Assembly (NCBI RefSeq): GCF_003855495.1
Contig: NZ_CP034086.1
Span: forward strand, 3,323,501-3,387,500
Length of the DNA stretch: 64,000 nucleotides
Source: Methylocystis rosea
GTDB taxonomy: Bacteria; Pseudomonadota; Alphaproteobacteria; Rhizobiales; Beijerinckiaceae
Reading direction: 5' to 3'
The first letter of the stretch is position 1; each line of letters starts with the position of its first letter. Positions 51,259 through 60,220 of this stretch are shown piece by piece. A program made the translations under genes and the position numbers. The notes below the pieces were generated by a model. That model was not told the origin of the DNA and searched no databases. It saw nothing but the letters and a program-made list of their open reading frames with translations.

Positions 51259-52128
51259 CTAACGGGCCTTCGACGCTGCGTCGCGGATCGCCTCGGCGAG
51301 TTCGCCTTCGAAAAGCATCGCTGAACCGTAATGCGTCTCGATATCGAAGGGCCGCTTCTGATTCATGTCGAGCGAAGCGCTGTGCATGGCGATCAGGCGG
51401 CCGTCTTCGGTGAAGAGACCAGAACCCGAGCCGCCATAGCCGTCATTGCAGTCGTGACGCACGCGACGAATATGACCTTCGGTGGGTTCGTCGACGCGAT
51501 AAACATCGCATGATTCAGTACTGGCCGCGAGGCGGGTATTGGAATGTCCGGCCGGAGAGACCATCACGACCTTGAAGCGCGCGCCGGTGGCGACATCGCT
51601 GACGTCCGGCGCGGGTTGCGGCTTCACGGTTTCAGGCGTTGGCTGAAGCAGACGCAGCAACGCCCAATCGTCCGTGATGTGCAGGGCTTTCGATTCGACG
51701 GACGCGCCGATGCGAAGGCTGTCCTCATTGAAATAGTAATCGCCGCCGGCGATCCTGAAGAAGCAATTCGTCACCGGATGCGTGGGGACGAGACGCCGGT
51801 CGACGAAATTATGCGCGTTCATCACGACGAGGTCATGCGAACCGACGAGCCAGGCGGCCGCCGCGCGCTCCAGCGTTCCGAAATCCGAGTAGCACATGAG
51901 CACGCCGGCGCCGGCGAAGCGACTGGCGTCCGCCTCCGTCATCGCTTGCCGCCGGTCGTCGGGGTAAAGCGCGGCGTGGGCTGTCTGCGCGCCGATGCGC
52001 GCAAACGTCACGCCGAGCAGCATGAGCATGACCAGGGCGACCGGAAGAGCGGTCGAGCGCGGAATCGCCGGAGGGAACAGGCGATGGCGGCGCGCAGGCG
52101 AATTCATGGGCGCGACAGTTTTTGGCAT
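51259..52128 (-). CDS. Trypsin-like serine protease, exported
   Basis: 289 residues. N-terminal membrane or signal segment (ALPVALVMLMLLGVTFARIG, about residues 28-47). The catalytic triad is visible: His in VVMNAHNFVD (about residue 106), Asp in ITDDWALLRL (about residue 154) and Ser in GYGGSGSGLFTEDG (about residue 237), with Cys pairs (TNCFFRIA, SCDVYRV, HDCNDGY). It belongs to the S1/V8-like group. Target is unknown. It is transcribed away from mxaF. Confidence 0.88.
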   Translation of the reverse strand: MPKTVAPMNSPARRHRLFPPAIPRSTALPVALVMLMLLGVTFARIGAQTAHAALYPDDRRQAMTEADASRFAGAGVLMCYSDFGTLERAAAAWLVGSHDLVVMNAHNFVDRRLVPTHPVTNCFFRIAGGDYYFNEDSLRIGASVESKALHITDDWALLRLLQPTPETVKPQPAPDVSDVATGARFKVVMVSPAGHSNTRLAASTESCDVYRVDEPTEGHIRRVRHDCNDGYGGSGSGLFTEDGRLIAMHSASLDMNQKRPFDIETHYGSAMLFEGELAEAIRDAASKAR

Positions 52129-52264
52129 TCGATGCTTCTAATGAGGAGGAGAGATCGTCCCTCAACAAAATCTGTGTGCGGTTTTGCGTCAAGCGCCACG
52201 ACGTCGGGAAGCATGGGCAGTAAACATGCCGATCTTTCCCGAGACACATTACCGATAAATCGTG

Positions 52265-52294
52265 AAGACTCGGCCTTGCGCTTAAACTTATATG
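52265..52294 (+). promoter_or_regulatory. Candidate mxaF promoter
   Basis: AAGACT at 52265-52270 and TATATG at 52289-52294 are separated by 18 nt. From memory, the mxaF promoter of Methylobacterium has an AAGACA-type -35 and a similar spacing, with a leader of about 170 nt; here the leader would be about 150 nt. This is a pattern match only. The gap 52129-52450 holds no other supported gene. Confidence 0.35.
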
Positions 52295-52406
52295 CCGGCG
52301 GATCGTCTCTCGAATTTGCGCCGGCGCGCAGCGAGAATAGGCGACCGTCAATGAACCACGGCGGCTGCATTTTGCCGTCTATTTGCGGGGCGACGTCGCC
52401 GTCGAA

Positions 52407-52423
52407 GACGCCATGAAGGCGTC
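52407..52423 (+). promoter_or_regulatory. Small inverted repeat in the mxaF leader
   Basis: GACGCC (52407-52412) and GGCGTC (52418-52423) flank a 5-nt loop. It lies 28 nt before the mxaF start codon and could form a leader hairpin affecting translation or stability, or be an operator half-site pair. Confidence 0.4.
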
Positions 52424-52450
52424 CGGGCGAGGTTGCAGGAGGACTCGTCG

Positions 52451-54325
52451 ATGAGGAAACTGCTGAATTCCGTGTCCCTGTTGTCCGTGCTGATCGCGGC
52501 GCCGATCGTGACGATGTCCGCTGCGACTGCCGAGGATAAGCTCGAAGCTCTGACGAAGAGCGAAGACAACTGGGCCATGCAGGGCAAGAACTACAGCTCC
52601 AACCACTACAGCACGCTGACCCAGGTCAACGCCGATAACGTCAAGAACCTCAAGGTCGCCTGGTCGTTCTCAACCGGTCTGCTCAGCGGTCACGAAGGTT
52701 CGCCGATCGTCATCGACGGCAAAATGTATGTTCACACGTCTTTCCCCAATAATACGTTCGCGCTCAACCTCGACGACCCGACCCGCATTCTCTGGCAGCA
52801 TAAGCCCAAGCAGAACGCCGCGGCGCGCGCCGTCGCCTGTTGCGACATCGTCAATCGTGGTCTCGCCTACTGGCCCGGCGACGGCAAGGCGCCCGCGCTG
52901 ATCGTGAAGACGCTGCTCGACGGCCATGTCGTCGCGCTGAACGCCAGCACCGGCGAGGAATACTGGAAGATCGAAAACTCCGACTTCAAGGTCGGCTCCA
53001 CGCTCACCGTCGCGCCGCACATCTATAAGGACATTGTGCTCATCGGCAGCTCGGGCGCCGAATTGGGCGTGCGCGGCTACATGACCGCCTATGACGTGCG
53101 CACCGGCGAGCAGAAGTGGCGCGCCTACGCGACCGGTCCGGATTCGGATGTGCTGATCGGCGACGACTTCAACAAGGCCAATCCGCATTATGGTCAGAAG
53201 GGCCTGGGCACAGCGACCTGGGAAGGCGACGCCTGGAAGATCGGCGGCGGCACCAATTGGGGCTGGTTCGCTTACGATTCGGGCACCAACCTCGTCTACT
53301 ACGGCAGCGGCAATCCGGCGCCGTGGAACGAGACGATGCGTCCTGGCGACAACAAGTGGACGATGACCATTTGGGGCCGCGACCTCAACACGGGCGAGGC
53401 GAAGTTCGGCTATCAGAAGACGCCGCACGATGAATGGGACTACGCCGGCATCAACTTCATGATGCTCAGCGAGCAAAAGGACAAGGACGGCAAGCTACGC
53501 AAGCTGCTGACCCATCCCGACCGCAACGGCATCGTCTATACGCTCGACCGTACCGACGGCACGCTGGTCTCCGCCGACAAGATCGATGACACGGTCAATG
53601 TGTTCAAGAAGGTCGATCTGAAGAGCGGCCTGCCGGTGCGCGATCCGGAATATGGCACGCGGATGGACCATCTCGCCAAGGACATCTGTCCCTCGGCGAT
53701 GGGCTATCACAACCAGGGCCTCGACTCCTACGATCCGAATAAGGAGCTGTTCTTCCTCGGCGTGAACCACATCTGCATGGACTGGGAGCCCTTCATGCTT
53801 CCCTATCGCGCGGGTCAGTTCTTCGTCGGCGCGACGCTCAACATGTTTCCGGGTCCGAAGGGCGATCGTCAGAAGGCTGAAGGCCTCGGCCAGATCAAGG
53901 CCTACAACGCCATCACCGGCAAGTTCAAATGGGAGAAGATGGAGCGCTTCGCTGTTTGGGGCGGCACCGCCGCCACCGCCGGCAACGTCGTCTTCTACGG
54001 AACGCTCGACGGCTTCATCAAGGCCCGTCACAGCGACACCGGCGAACTGCTGTGGAAGTTCAAGCTGCCGTCCGGCGTCATCGGACATCCGATCGTCTAT
54101 CAGCACAAGGGCGTCGAATATCTCGCCATCATGTATGGCGTCGGCGGTTGGCCGGGCGTTGGCCTCGTGTTCGATCTCCAGGATCCGACGGCCGGCCTCG
54201 GCGCGGTTGGCGCCTTCAAGCAGCTCGCCAACTACACGCAGATGGGCGGCGGCGTGATGGTGTTCTCGCTCGACGGCAAAGGCCCCTACGACGATCTGAG
54301 CGTGGGCGAATACAAGGCGAACTAA
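52451..54325 (+). CDS. mxaF: Methanol dehydrogenase large subunit, Ca-type (PQQ)
   Basis: 624 residues from ATG 52451, preceded by GCAGGAGGA. Signal peptide is residues 1-27. The adjacent cysteines of the disulphide ring are Cys130-Cys131 (VACCDIVN). The catalytic Asp lies in [10 protein letters not shown] at residue 330, i.e. mature 303, the canonical MxaF position. The residue two places later is Ala, whereas XoxF-type lanthanide enzymes have Asp there, so Ca is the expected cofactor metal. W-motif repeats of the eight-bladed propeller run along the chain. It oxidises methanol to formaldehyde in the periplasm as an alpha2beta2 enzyme with MxaI. Confidence 0.98.
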   Translation: MRKLLNSVSLLSVLIAAPIVTMSAATAEDKLEALTKSEDNWAMQGKNYSSNHYSTLTQVNADNVKNLKVAWSFSTGLLSGHEGSPIVIDGKMYVHTSFPNNTFALNLDDPTRILWQHKPKQNAAARAVACCDIVNRGLAYWPGDGKAPALIVKTLLDGHVVALNASTGEEYWKIENSDFKVGSTLTVAPHIYKDIVLIGSSGAELGVRGYMTAYDVRTGEQKWRAYATGPDSDVLIGDDFNKANPHYGQKGLGTATWEGDAWKIGGGTNWGWFAYDSGTNLVYYGSGNPAPWNETMRPGDNKWTMTIWGRDLNTGEAKFGYQKTPHDEWDYAGINFMMLSEQKDKDGKLRKLLTHPDRNGIVYTLDRTDGTLVSADKIDDTVNVFKKVDLKSGLPVRDPEYGTRMDHLAKDICPSAMGYHNQGLDSYDPNKELFFLGVNHICMDWEPFMLPYRAGQFFVGATLNMFPGPKGDRQKAEGLGQIKAYNAITGKFKWEKMERFAVWGGTAATAGNVVFYGTLDGFIKARHSDTGELLWKFKLPSGVIGHPIVYQHKGVEYLAIMYGVGGWPGVGLVFDLQDPTAGLGAVGAFKQLANYTQMGGGVMVFSLDGKGPYDDLSVGEYKAN

Positions 54326-54371
54326 TCGCCGCTCGTTCCATCGATCTCATCCGCCTGAGGCGGTTACGAGA

Positions 54372-54409
54372 CGCCTGTTCGGACGCGCCCCCATGCGTCC
54401 GAACAGGCG
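54372..54409 (+). promoter_or_regulatory. Perfect 15-bp stem-loop between mxaF and mxaJ
   Basis: CGCCTGTTCGGACGC (54372-54386) pairs perfectly with GCGTCCGAACAGGCG (54395-54409) around an 8-nt C-rich loop. No T-tract follows, so it is unlikely to be a full terminator. It probably protects the 3' end of mxaF mRNA or attenuates read-through so that mxaF is more abundant than mxaJ. Confidence 0.75.
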
Positions 54410-54435
54410 ATCGAAATGATCACGGAAAGAAAGCC

Positions 54436-55341
54436 ATGTCGCGATTCACTCGCTTGCCCGTCGGCGCATGCTGTGTGCTCTTCGTCGCTCTTGCGGCCAT
54501 GAGCGCAGAAGGCGCTTCGCTTGGCGTTACTGGCGACGCCGTCTCGAACGCCGCGACCGCTTCGACGGCAGAGCCGTCCGATCCCAATGCGCTTCGCATC
54601 TGCGCGGCGAAGAATCAGCCGCCGCTGTCGATGGAAGACGGCTCGGGACTTGAGAACAAAATCGGCGTCGCGCTCGCCGACGCCATGAAACGCAAGGCCC
54701 AGTTCGTGTGGTCGCAGCAGCCGGCGATCTATCTCGTGCGCGATTCTCTCGACAAGAAGCTCTGCGACGTCGTCATTGGACTCGATACCGGCGATCCGCG
54801 CGTCGCGACGTCGAAGCCGTACTATCGCACCGGCTATGTCTTCGTCAGCCGGGCCGATCGCGACCTCGACATCAAATCATGGTCCGACGAACGTCTGAAG
54901 AAGCTTGGCCACATCGCCGTCGCGTTCGGCTCTCCGGGCGAAACGCTGCTCAAGGATATGGGCAAATACGAAGACAACATGGCCTATCTCTATTCGCTGG
55001 TGAATTTCAAATCGGCGCGCAATCAATACACGCAGATTGATCCCGCCCGAATGGTCGGGGAGGTGATCAGCGGCGCCGCCGACGTCGCGGTCGGATTCGC
55101 GCCCGACGTCGCGCGCTACGTCAAGGCGTCATCGGCGCCGCTGCGGATGACGCTGATCGAAGACGATGCGGCGAAGAGCAGTGGCGAAAAAGTGCCGCAG
55201 CGCTTCGATCAATCGGTCGCGGTGCGGCGCGACGACAAAGCCTTGCTGACTGAAATCGATCAGGCGCTCATCGTCGCTCGGCCAAAGATCGATGACATCC
55301 TCAAAGCGGAAGGCGTTCCTCTTCTTCCCGTCACCCAATGA
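54436..55341 (+). CDS. mxaJ: Methanol oxidation periplasmic protein MxaJ
   Basis: 301 residues from ATG 54436. Signal peptide (VGACCVLFVALAAMSAEGAS). The mature part has a periplasmic solute-binding-like fold (LRICAAKNQPPLSMEDGSGL, IGLDTGDPRVATSKPYYRTG, VAVGFAPDVARYVKASSAP). MxaJ is needed for active methanol dehydrogenase in methylotrophs and is thought to help maturation or interact with the enzyme. Order F-J-G-I is diagnostic. Confidence 0.95.
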   Translation: MSRFTRLPVGACCVLFVALAAMSAEGASLGVTGDAVSNAATASTAEPSDPNALRICAAKNQPPLSMEDGSGLENKIGVALADAMKRKAQFVWSQQPAIYLVRDSLDKKLCDVVIGLDTGDPRVATSKPYYRTGYVFVSRADRDLDIKSWSDERLKKLGHIAVAFGSPGETLLKDMGKYEDNMAYLYSLVNFKSARNQYTQIDPARMVGEVISGAADVAVGFAPDVARYVKASSAPLRMTLIEDDAAKSSGEKVPQRFDQSVAVRRDDKALLTEIDQALIVARPKIDDILKAEGVPLLPVTQ

Positions 55342-55958
55342 TGCGCCGCGCGCAAACGAAAAACAGGACGAAATACGTGTCGAATAACAAAAGAAGCGTT
55401 TCCCTGTCCCTCATTGGCGCTGCGGCCTGTTTGGTAGCGCTCGGCGCCATCGCGCAGACCGCAGGGATCACATTCCGCAACACGATCACGGGCGAGGTGC
55501 TGAACTTTGATGATGCGCTGCCTGAGGGCAAGGACACCGCGGGCGTCAAGGAATTCATGACGTCCGGCAAGAATCCCTATAACGAGGATGCAAGCTGTCT
55601 GAAGCTGGGCGAACAGCTCTTCCTTTCCGCCTGCTCCGGCTGTCACGGCCACCTCGCCGAAGGAAAGATCGGCCCCGGCCTCAACGACGCCTATTGGACC
55701 TATCCGCAGAACGAAACGGACGAAGGCCTGTTCTCGACGATCTATGGCGGCGGGCAAGCGTCGATGGGGCCGCAGTATCAGAACCTCACGCTCGATGAGA
55801 TGCTGAAGGTCATGGCCTGGATCCGACATCTCTTCAAGGAAGCGCCGGAGAAGGCGACCTGGCTGACGGACGCTCAGCGCAAGTCTTTCAAACCCTACGC
55901 GGGTCACGAAACCCTGCCGGAAAGCCCGCCTGGAAAGTGCCAGGAGAAGGCGAAGTAA
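55338..55958 (+). CDS. mxaG: Cytochrome cL, electron acceptor of methanol dehydrogenase
   Basis: 206 residues from ATG 55338; a GTG at 55377 directly before the signal segment is an alternative and may be the true start. Signal core LIGAAACLVALGAIAQTAG. A single haem site CSGCH at residues 99-103 is followed by the cL-specific region (GPGLNDAYWTYPQNETDEG, GGGQASMGPQYQNLTLDEML) in which the axial Met is likely MGPQ. It takes electrons from MxaFI and passes them to cytochrome cH. Confidence 0.96.
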   Translation: MMRRAQTKNRTKYVSNNKRSVSLSLIGAAACLVALGAIAQTAGITFRNTITGEVLNFDDALPEGKDTAGVKEFMTSGKNPYNEDASCLKLGEQLFLSACSGCHGHLAEGKIGPGLNDAYWTYPQNETDEGLFSTIYGGGQASMGPQYQNLTLDEMLKVMAWIRHLFKEAPEKATWLTDAQRKSFKPYAGHETLPESPPGKCQEKAK

Positions 55959-56026
55959 GTTCTACGCCGCCGTCGCCGGAGGCGCAAACACCGAGGCGCG
56001 AGCCTCGCAAAAAGGAGGAAACAGGG

Positions 56027-56317
56027 ATGCGTAAGATGCATTTCGCCGCGGCGCTCACCGTCGGCATTCTATTTAGCGCCGGGAGCGCGCTCGCCTATGA
56101 CGGCACCAAGTGCAAGGCGCCCGGAAATTGTTGGGAACCCAAGCCCGGCTTCCCGGACAAGGTCGAGGGGTCGAAATACGATCCCAAGCACGACCCGAAG
56201 GAAATCGCCAAACAGCAGGCGTCAGTTCAGGGCATGGAAGAGCGCAACAAGAAGCGGGTCGAGAACTTCAAGAAGACCGGCAAGTGGGAATATGACGTGA
56301 GCAAGATTGCTCAATAA
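56027..56317 (+). CDS. mxaI: Methanol dehydrogenase small subunit
   Basis: 96 residues from ATG 56027 (AAAGGAGGAA upstream). Signal peptide ends at ALA (about residue 22). The mature protein is the highly charged MxaI type: YDGTKCKAPGNCWEPKPGF with the two Cys, DPKHDPKEIAKQQ and ERNKKRVENFKKTGKWEYDV. It wraps around MxaF in the alpha2beta2 enzyme. This subunit is absent from XoxF operons, which supports the MxaF call. Confidence 0.97.
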   Translation: MRKMHFAAALTVGILFSAGSALAYDGTKCKAPGNCWEPKPGFPDKVEGSKYDPKHDPKEIAKQQASVQGMEERNKKRVENFKKTGKWEYDVSKIAQ

Positions 56318-56321
56318 GTTT

Positions 56322-56415
56322 CATCGCGACAAAAGCGCGATGATCTAGCGGCCACGATCTGGAGCCGGCGTATTCGACAACAGCGCATCGGCTCTATTCC
56401 CGAGATCGTGGCCGC
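56322..56415 (+). terminator. Compound inverted repeats between mxaI and mxaR
   Basis: A 7-bp hairpin directly follows mxaI (CATCGCG 56322-56328 / CGCGATG 56336-56342). A second, larger structure pairs GCGGCCACGATCT (56348-56360) with AGATCGTGGCCGC (56403-56415), with an inner stem GAGCCG (56362-56367) / CGGCTC (56389-56394). CTCTTTA follows. Probable attenuator that lowers transcription of the assembly genes relative to mxaFJGI. Confidence 0.7.
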
Positions 56416-56446
56416 CTCTTTATGTTTGGCGCGCTAAGGTCAGGCC

Positions 56447-57478
56447 TTGAACGAAACTCTGCACGTCGCCCAGAAGCTCTCCGATTGGCGCGCGCGCGCC
56501 CTTGAGTTTGAACAGGAAATTCAAAAGGCGGTCATCGGGCAAGCGCGCGTCGTCAGGCTCGTGACGATCTGCATTTTCGCGCGCGGTCATGTGCTGATCG
56601 AGGGCGATGTCGGAGTCGGCAAGACCACGCTGCTGCGTTCCGTGTCGCGCGCGCTCGGCGGCGACTTCGCTCGCGTCGAAGGCACGGTCGACATGATGCC
56701 GAGCGACATTCTTTATCATACCTATTTGGGCGATGACGGTCGCCCACGCGTCGATCCATCCGAGCTTCTCCGCCATGCGGCGACGCTGCCGGTCTTTTTC
56801 TTCAATGAGATCAACCGCGCGCGCCCGCAGGTTCATTCGCTGTTGCTGCGGCTGATGGCCGAGCGCAGCGTGTCGGCGTTCAATCGCGTGCATCACTTCC
56901 CCTATCTCAATGTGTTTGCAGATCGAAACATGGTGGAGCGGGAAGAAACCTTCGAACTGCCGGCGGCCGCCCGCGACAGGTTTTTGATGGAAATTCTTAT
57001 GGCTGCGCCGGACGATGAGGACGCGCGCCGCAGGCTCGTTTTCGATCCAGCGTTCCATGATACGGAAACGCTTCTCGAGCGGGTGAACTCCGGCACGTTG
57101 GACTATCGCGAGACGCCTGCCGTTGCGCGCGCGATCCAGACACATGTGAGATCGAGCGAAGCGCTTGAACGTTATGTGCTGAACCTCTGGCGAGCTCTTG
57201 TCGACCCAAGTTCGGCAGGCGTGTCGCTGCCGGACGTCGACCTCGACAGTCTCGTCAAGGGCGGCGCGAGTCCACGTGGACTGGCGGCGCTGGTGCGCGC
57301 CGCGCGGGTGCGCGCCTGGCTCGAAGGGCGCGACTATCTCATCCCCGAAGATGTGCGCGATGTCTTTATTGAAGTTATGGCGCACCGCATTTTTGTCGAT
57401 CCGATTCACGCTTTGCGCAGCGACGACATCGTCAAGCGACTGTGCCGCGCGGCTTTCGATGCGACGCCGGTTCCGTGA
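56447..57478 (+). CDS. mxaR: MoxR-type AAA+ ATPase
   Basis: 343 residues from TTG 56447 (AAGGTCAGG upstream). AAA_3 motifs: Walker A GDVGVGKTTL at about residues 52-61, Walker B VFFFNEINRA near residue 116, and the sensor region NVFADRNMVEREETFELPAA. MoxR ATPases act as chaperones with von Willebrand-type partners, which are encoded downstream (mxaC, mxaL), and are required for active methanol dehydrogenase, probably for calcium insertion. Confidence 0.95.
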   Translation: MNETLHVAQKLSDWRARALEFEQEIQKAVIGQARVVRLVTICIFARGHVLIEGDVGVGKTTLLRSVSRALGGDFARVEGTVDMMPSDILYHTYLGDDGRPRVDPSELLRHAATLPVFFFNEINRARPQVHSLLLRLMAERSVSAFNRVHHFPYLNVFADRNMVEREETFELPAAARDRFLMEILMAAPDDEDARRRLVFDPAFHDTETLLERVNSGTLDYRETPAVARAIQTHVRSSEALERYVLNLWRALVDPSSAGVSLPDVDLDSLVKGGASPRGLAALVRAARVRAWLEGRDYLIPEDVRDVFIEVMAHRIFVDPIHALRSDDIVKRLCRAAFDATPVP

Positions 57479-58320
57479 ATACGGTCGTCGACATCCTATA
57501 TCGACCGCGCGGTCGCTTTGCCGCCAACCACGTCGGCGCTCACACGTCGAGCGAGGTCGGCGGCTTTGGAGTCTTTCGCGATCAGGCGCCTTTCATGCGC
57601 TATCCGGACGCCCGCCGCATCGACCTCCGCGCGACGCTGCGCGATCCGTTCGGCGTAACCTATGTGCGTCGCTTCGAGCAAAGGGCGGCGATCGACGTTT
57701 ACGCGCTCGTGGACCTTTCCGCGTCGATGGGCTTCGCCGGAGCCGTCAACAGATTTCAGGTCGCCGTCGATCTTTGCGGCGCGCTGGCGTATTCGGCCAC
57801 ACGCAGCGGCGATCGCTTTGGCGTGTTCGGTTTCAAAGAGGCGTTGGTCGGTCGGGCGACGTTGCCGGCGACGCGTTCGAGAAGGGCGGCGCTCGCCGCC
57901 GTCGAAAGGATCGGCGTCGAAACGCCCGGCGGATCGAGCGCCAAAGGCGTGCTCGACGCCGCGGCGGCTCTCGGCGCCACGCGCAAGCTGGTGTTTCTCA
58001 TTTCCGATTTTCGCTGGCCCGCGCAACTGATCGAGCAGGCGTTCGAGGCGCTTTCACTGCATGATGTCGCGCCGCTCGTTCTGATCGATTCACTCGAAGC
58101 TGCGCCGCCAAAATGGGGCGTGCTGGAGCTTTGCGACAGCGAGAGCGGACGCCGTCAGCTCCTGTTGATGAGGCCCGCGCTTCAGCGGCGCTGGGTTGAA
58201 GCGGAGCAGTTCCGCCGCAAAAATCTCGCCCGCGCAACTTCAAGACGCAGCCGCGCGCCGATTTTTATCCAAGACAGTTTCGACGCCAGCGATCTCAGCA
58301 TGCGGCTGACGGCGGCGTGA
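57475..58320 (+). CDS. mxaS: MxaS, DUF58 protein
   Basis: 281 residues from GTG 57475, which overlaps the mxaR stop by 4 bp. The DUF58 region includes RRIDLRATLRDPFGVTYVRR, a vWA-like DLSASMGFAG (about residues 82-91) and RKLVFLISDFRWPAQLIEQA. DUF58 proteins are regular partners of MoxR ATPases. Role in methanol dehydrogenase maturation follows from the operon. Confidence 0.92.
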   Translation: MNTVVDILYRPRGRFAANHVGAHTSSEVGGFGVFRDQAPFMRYPDARRIDLRATLRDPFGVTYVRRFEQRAAIDVYALVDLSASMGFAGAVNRFQVAVDLCGALAYSATRSGDRFGVFGFKEALVGRATLPATRSRRAALAAVERIGVETPGGSSAKGVLDAAAALGATRKLVFLISDFRWPAQLIEQAFEALSLHDVAPLVLIDSLEAAPPKWGVLELCDSESGRRQLLLMRPALQRRWVEAEQFRRKNLARATSRRSRAPIFIQDSFDASDLSMRLTAA

Positions 58321-59222
58321 GCCCTGCGATGCGCATGGCATGTATCGCCCTCATGCTCGCCGCGGCTCTTCCTGCATGTGCGCAGGAAACGACGGTGCGC
58401 ATCCACTCTGCGCGCCCGTTCGGCTATTTCGTGGGCGATCTCATCCATGCGAGCATCGATGTCTCTGCCCCCGCCGACGCCGTGCTTTCGCGTGCGTCAT
58501 TGCCCAATCCCGGTCCGCTGACCGGTTCGCTCGATCTCCGGGACGTCAAACTTAGCGAGACGTCAGAATACGGCGCGCGCCTATGGCGTCTCGACCTCAC
58601 ATATCAGAATTTCTATGTCGCGCTCGATGCGCGTGACATTGAGATTCCTGGGTTCGAACTCTCCATTTCGACGGCGACAGGCGCGCAGACCATCGCCGTT
58701 CCCCCATGGAGAATTGGCGTTTCTCCTTTGCGGGAGGTCGCGCCGCAGAAGCAAGAGCAGGCGTCGGATTATCTGCGTCCAGACGGTTCGTCGGCATTCG
58801 TTGACGAGGCCACGCCGCTCAATCTGGCGTTCGGCGCAGGCGTCGCCGCCCTGCTGGCGCTCGCTCTTGTCGCGCGAGATCGCGCCTGGCCGCCCTTCCA
58901 GCAACGGCAGGCGCGAATCTTCTCAGCGCTCGCGCGTCAAATCTCGACGCGGCGCGCCGCTGGTGACGTCCATTTTGCTGCGACGATTCAATCGGTGCAT
59001 CGCGCGCTCGATCGGGCCAATGGCGCAATTCTGCTGTCAGGCGACCTTCCGGAGTTTCTCGGCAGACGTCCGGAATTCAAGCCGCTGCGGGGTGACTTCG
59101 AGCGATTCTTCGAAACCTCGAAGCGCATTTTTTTTGGCGGCGAGAGCTCTAAGGACGACGATGCCGCCGAGCAGCTCGCGCAATTTGTCAGCAGGCTCGC
59201 CAGGCAGGAGCGCGCAGGATGA
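58317..59222 (+). CDS. mxaA: MxaA, membrane assembly protein
   Basis: 301 residues from GTG 58317 (ATG 58329 is an alternative). N-terminal signal segment (MACIALMLAAALPACA) with an apparent lipobox (LPAC). A beta-rich periplasmic domain (TTVRIHSARPFGYFVGDLIH) is followed by a transmembrane helix at about residues 174-192 (FGAGVAALLALALVARD) and a cytoplasmic helical tail. MxaA is needed for calcium insertion into MxaF in Methylobacterium. Confidence 0.92.
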   Translation: MSPAMRMACIALMLAAALPACAQETTVRIHSARPFGYFVGDLIHASIDVSAPADAVLSRASLPNPGPLTGSLDLRDVKLSETSEYGARLWRLDLTYQNFYVALDARDIEIPGFELSISTATGAQTIAVPPWRIGVSPLREVAPQKQEQASDYLRPDGSSAFVDEATPLNLAFGAGVAALLALALVARDRAWPPFQQRQARIFSALARQISTRRAAGDVHFAATIQSVHRALDRANGAILLSGDLPEFLGRRPEFKPLRGDFERFFETSKRIFFGGESSKDDDAAEQLAQFVSRLARQERAG

Positions 59223-60220
59223 GCGGCTTCGGCTTTGAGCACATCGAGCCGCTGTTCCTAGCGCCTTTGGCCCTGCTTCCACTGCTGCGGTCCGTCTTGC
59301 GCGGCGCGACGATCCCCTCGCTCCTCGCAGCGCCGGTCGACGGCCTTTCCACCGTCGCCGGCGTTCTTCTGAAGTTCTGCGGCGTCGTGGCCATCAGCGC
59401 CAGCCTACTCGGCGCCGCCAGCCCCTATGTCGCAGGCGCGGACGTCGAGCGCTTTTCCGAGGGCGCGCAGATCGTCATGCTGATCGACCGCAGCGGCAGC
59501 ATGAACGAGACCTTCGCGGGGCGAACGCCCGCGGGTGGCGAGGAATCGAAAGCCGCGGCGGCGAAGCGCATTCTCAAGCGCTTTGTCGAAGCGCGCCGTC
59601 ACGATCTCGTGGGCGTCGCGGCGTTTTCGACGGCGCCGATGCTGGTGACGCCGATTTCTGATCATATCGGCGCCACCGAAGCCGCAATCGACGCGATCGA
59701 CCGTCCGGGCCTCGACTATACGAATATTGCGCGCGGGCTCGCCATGGCGCTCTCGATGTTCAAGACGAGCCAGGCCGATCTGTCGCGCGCGGTCCTGCTG
59801 ATATCCGACGGCGCCGGCGTCATTGATCCAAAGCTGCGCGATGATCTAAAGGCGGAATTCCGCAAGACGAACGTCAGCCTTTACTGGCTGTTCCTGCGCA
59901 CCCAAGGCAGCAGAGGCATCTCCGATCAGCCGGCGGGCGACGATGAGTCGCCACAGGCCGCGCCAGAGCGCCATCTCGATCTCTTCTTCAAATCGCTCGG
60001 CGTTCCTTACCAGGCCTTCGAGGCTGAAGGCGTCGAGGCGACGGAGGAGGCCTTAAAACAGATCGACAGGCTCGAACGCCATCCCGTCCGATATGTCGAA
60101 AAATTGCCGCGCACGGATCTGAGCGCGTGGGGGTTCGGGCTGGCGCTCGCCGCGACGCTGCTTCTCCTTGTCGCGAAGCTCGCAGAGGTCAGGCTGAGCG
60201 TCGGGGACAACGCGCGATGA
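59219..60220 (+). CDS. mxaC: MxaC, membrane vWA protein
   Basis: 333 residues, ATGA overlap with mxaA. Two N-terminal membrane segments (LFLAPLALLPLL; GVLLKFCGVVAISASLLGA), then a vWA domain with the MIDAS motif DRSGSMN near residue 84 and TDYTNIARG-like DYTNIARGLAMAL, and a C-terminal transmembrane helix (GLALAATLLLLVAKLAEV). BatA-like architecture. With MxaL, MxaS and MxaR it forms a calcium-insertion complex. Confidence 0.93.
   Translation: MSGFGFEHIEPLFLAPLALLPLLRSVLRGATIPSLLAAPVDGLSTVAGVLLKFCGVVAISASLLGAASPYVAGADVERFSEGAQIVMLIDRSGSMNETFAGRTPAGGEESKAAAAKRILKRFVEARRHDLVGVAAFSTAPMLVTPISDHIGATEAAIDAIDRPGLDYTNIARGLAMALSMFKTSQADLSRAVLLISDGAGVIDPKLRDDLKAEFRKTNVSLYWLFLRTQGSRGISDQPAGDDESPQAAPERHLDLFFKSLGVPYQAFEAEGVEATEEALKQIDRLERHPVRYVEKLPRTDLSAWGFGLALAATLLLLVAKLAEVRLSVGDNAR

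Noticed and set aside
52451..54325. Lanthanide-type XoxF assignment
   Set aside because: The residue two after the catalytic Asp is Ala, not Asp, and a small subunit gene mxaI is present.
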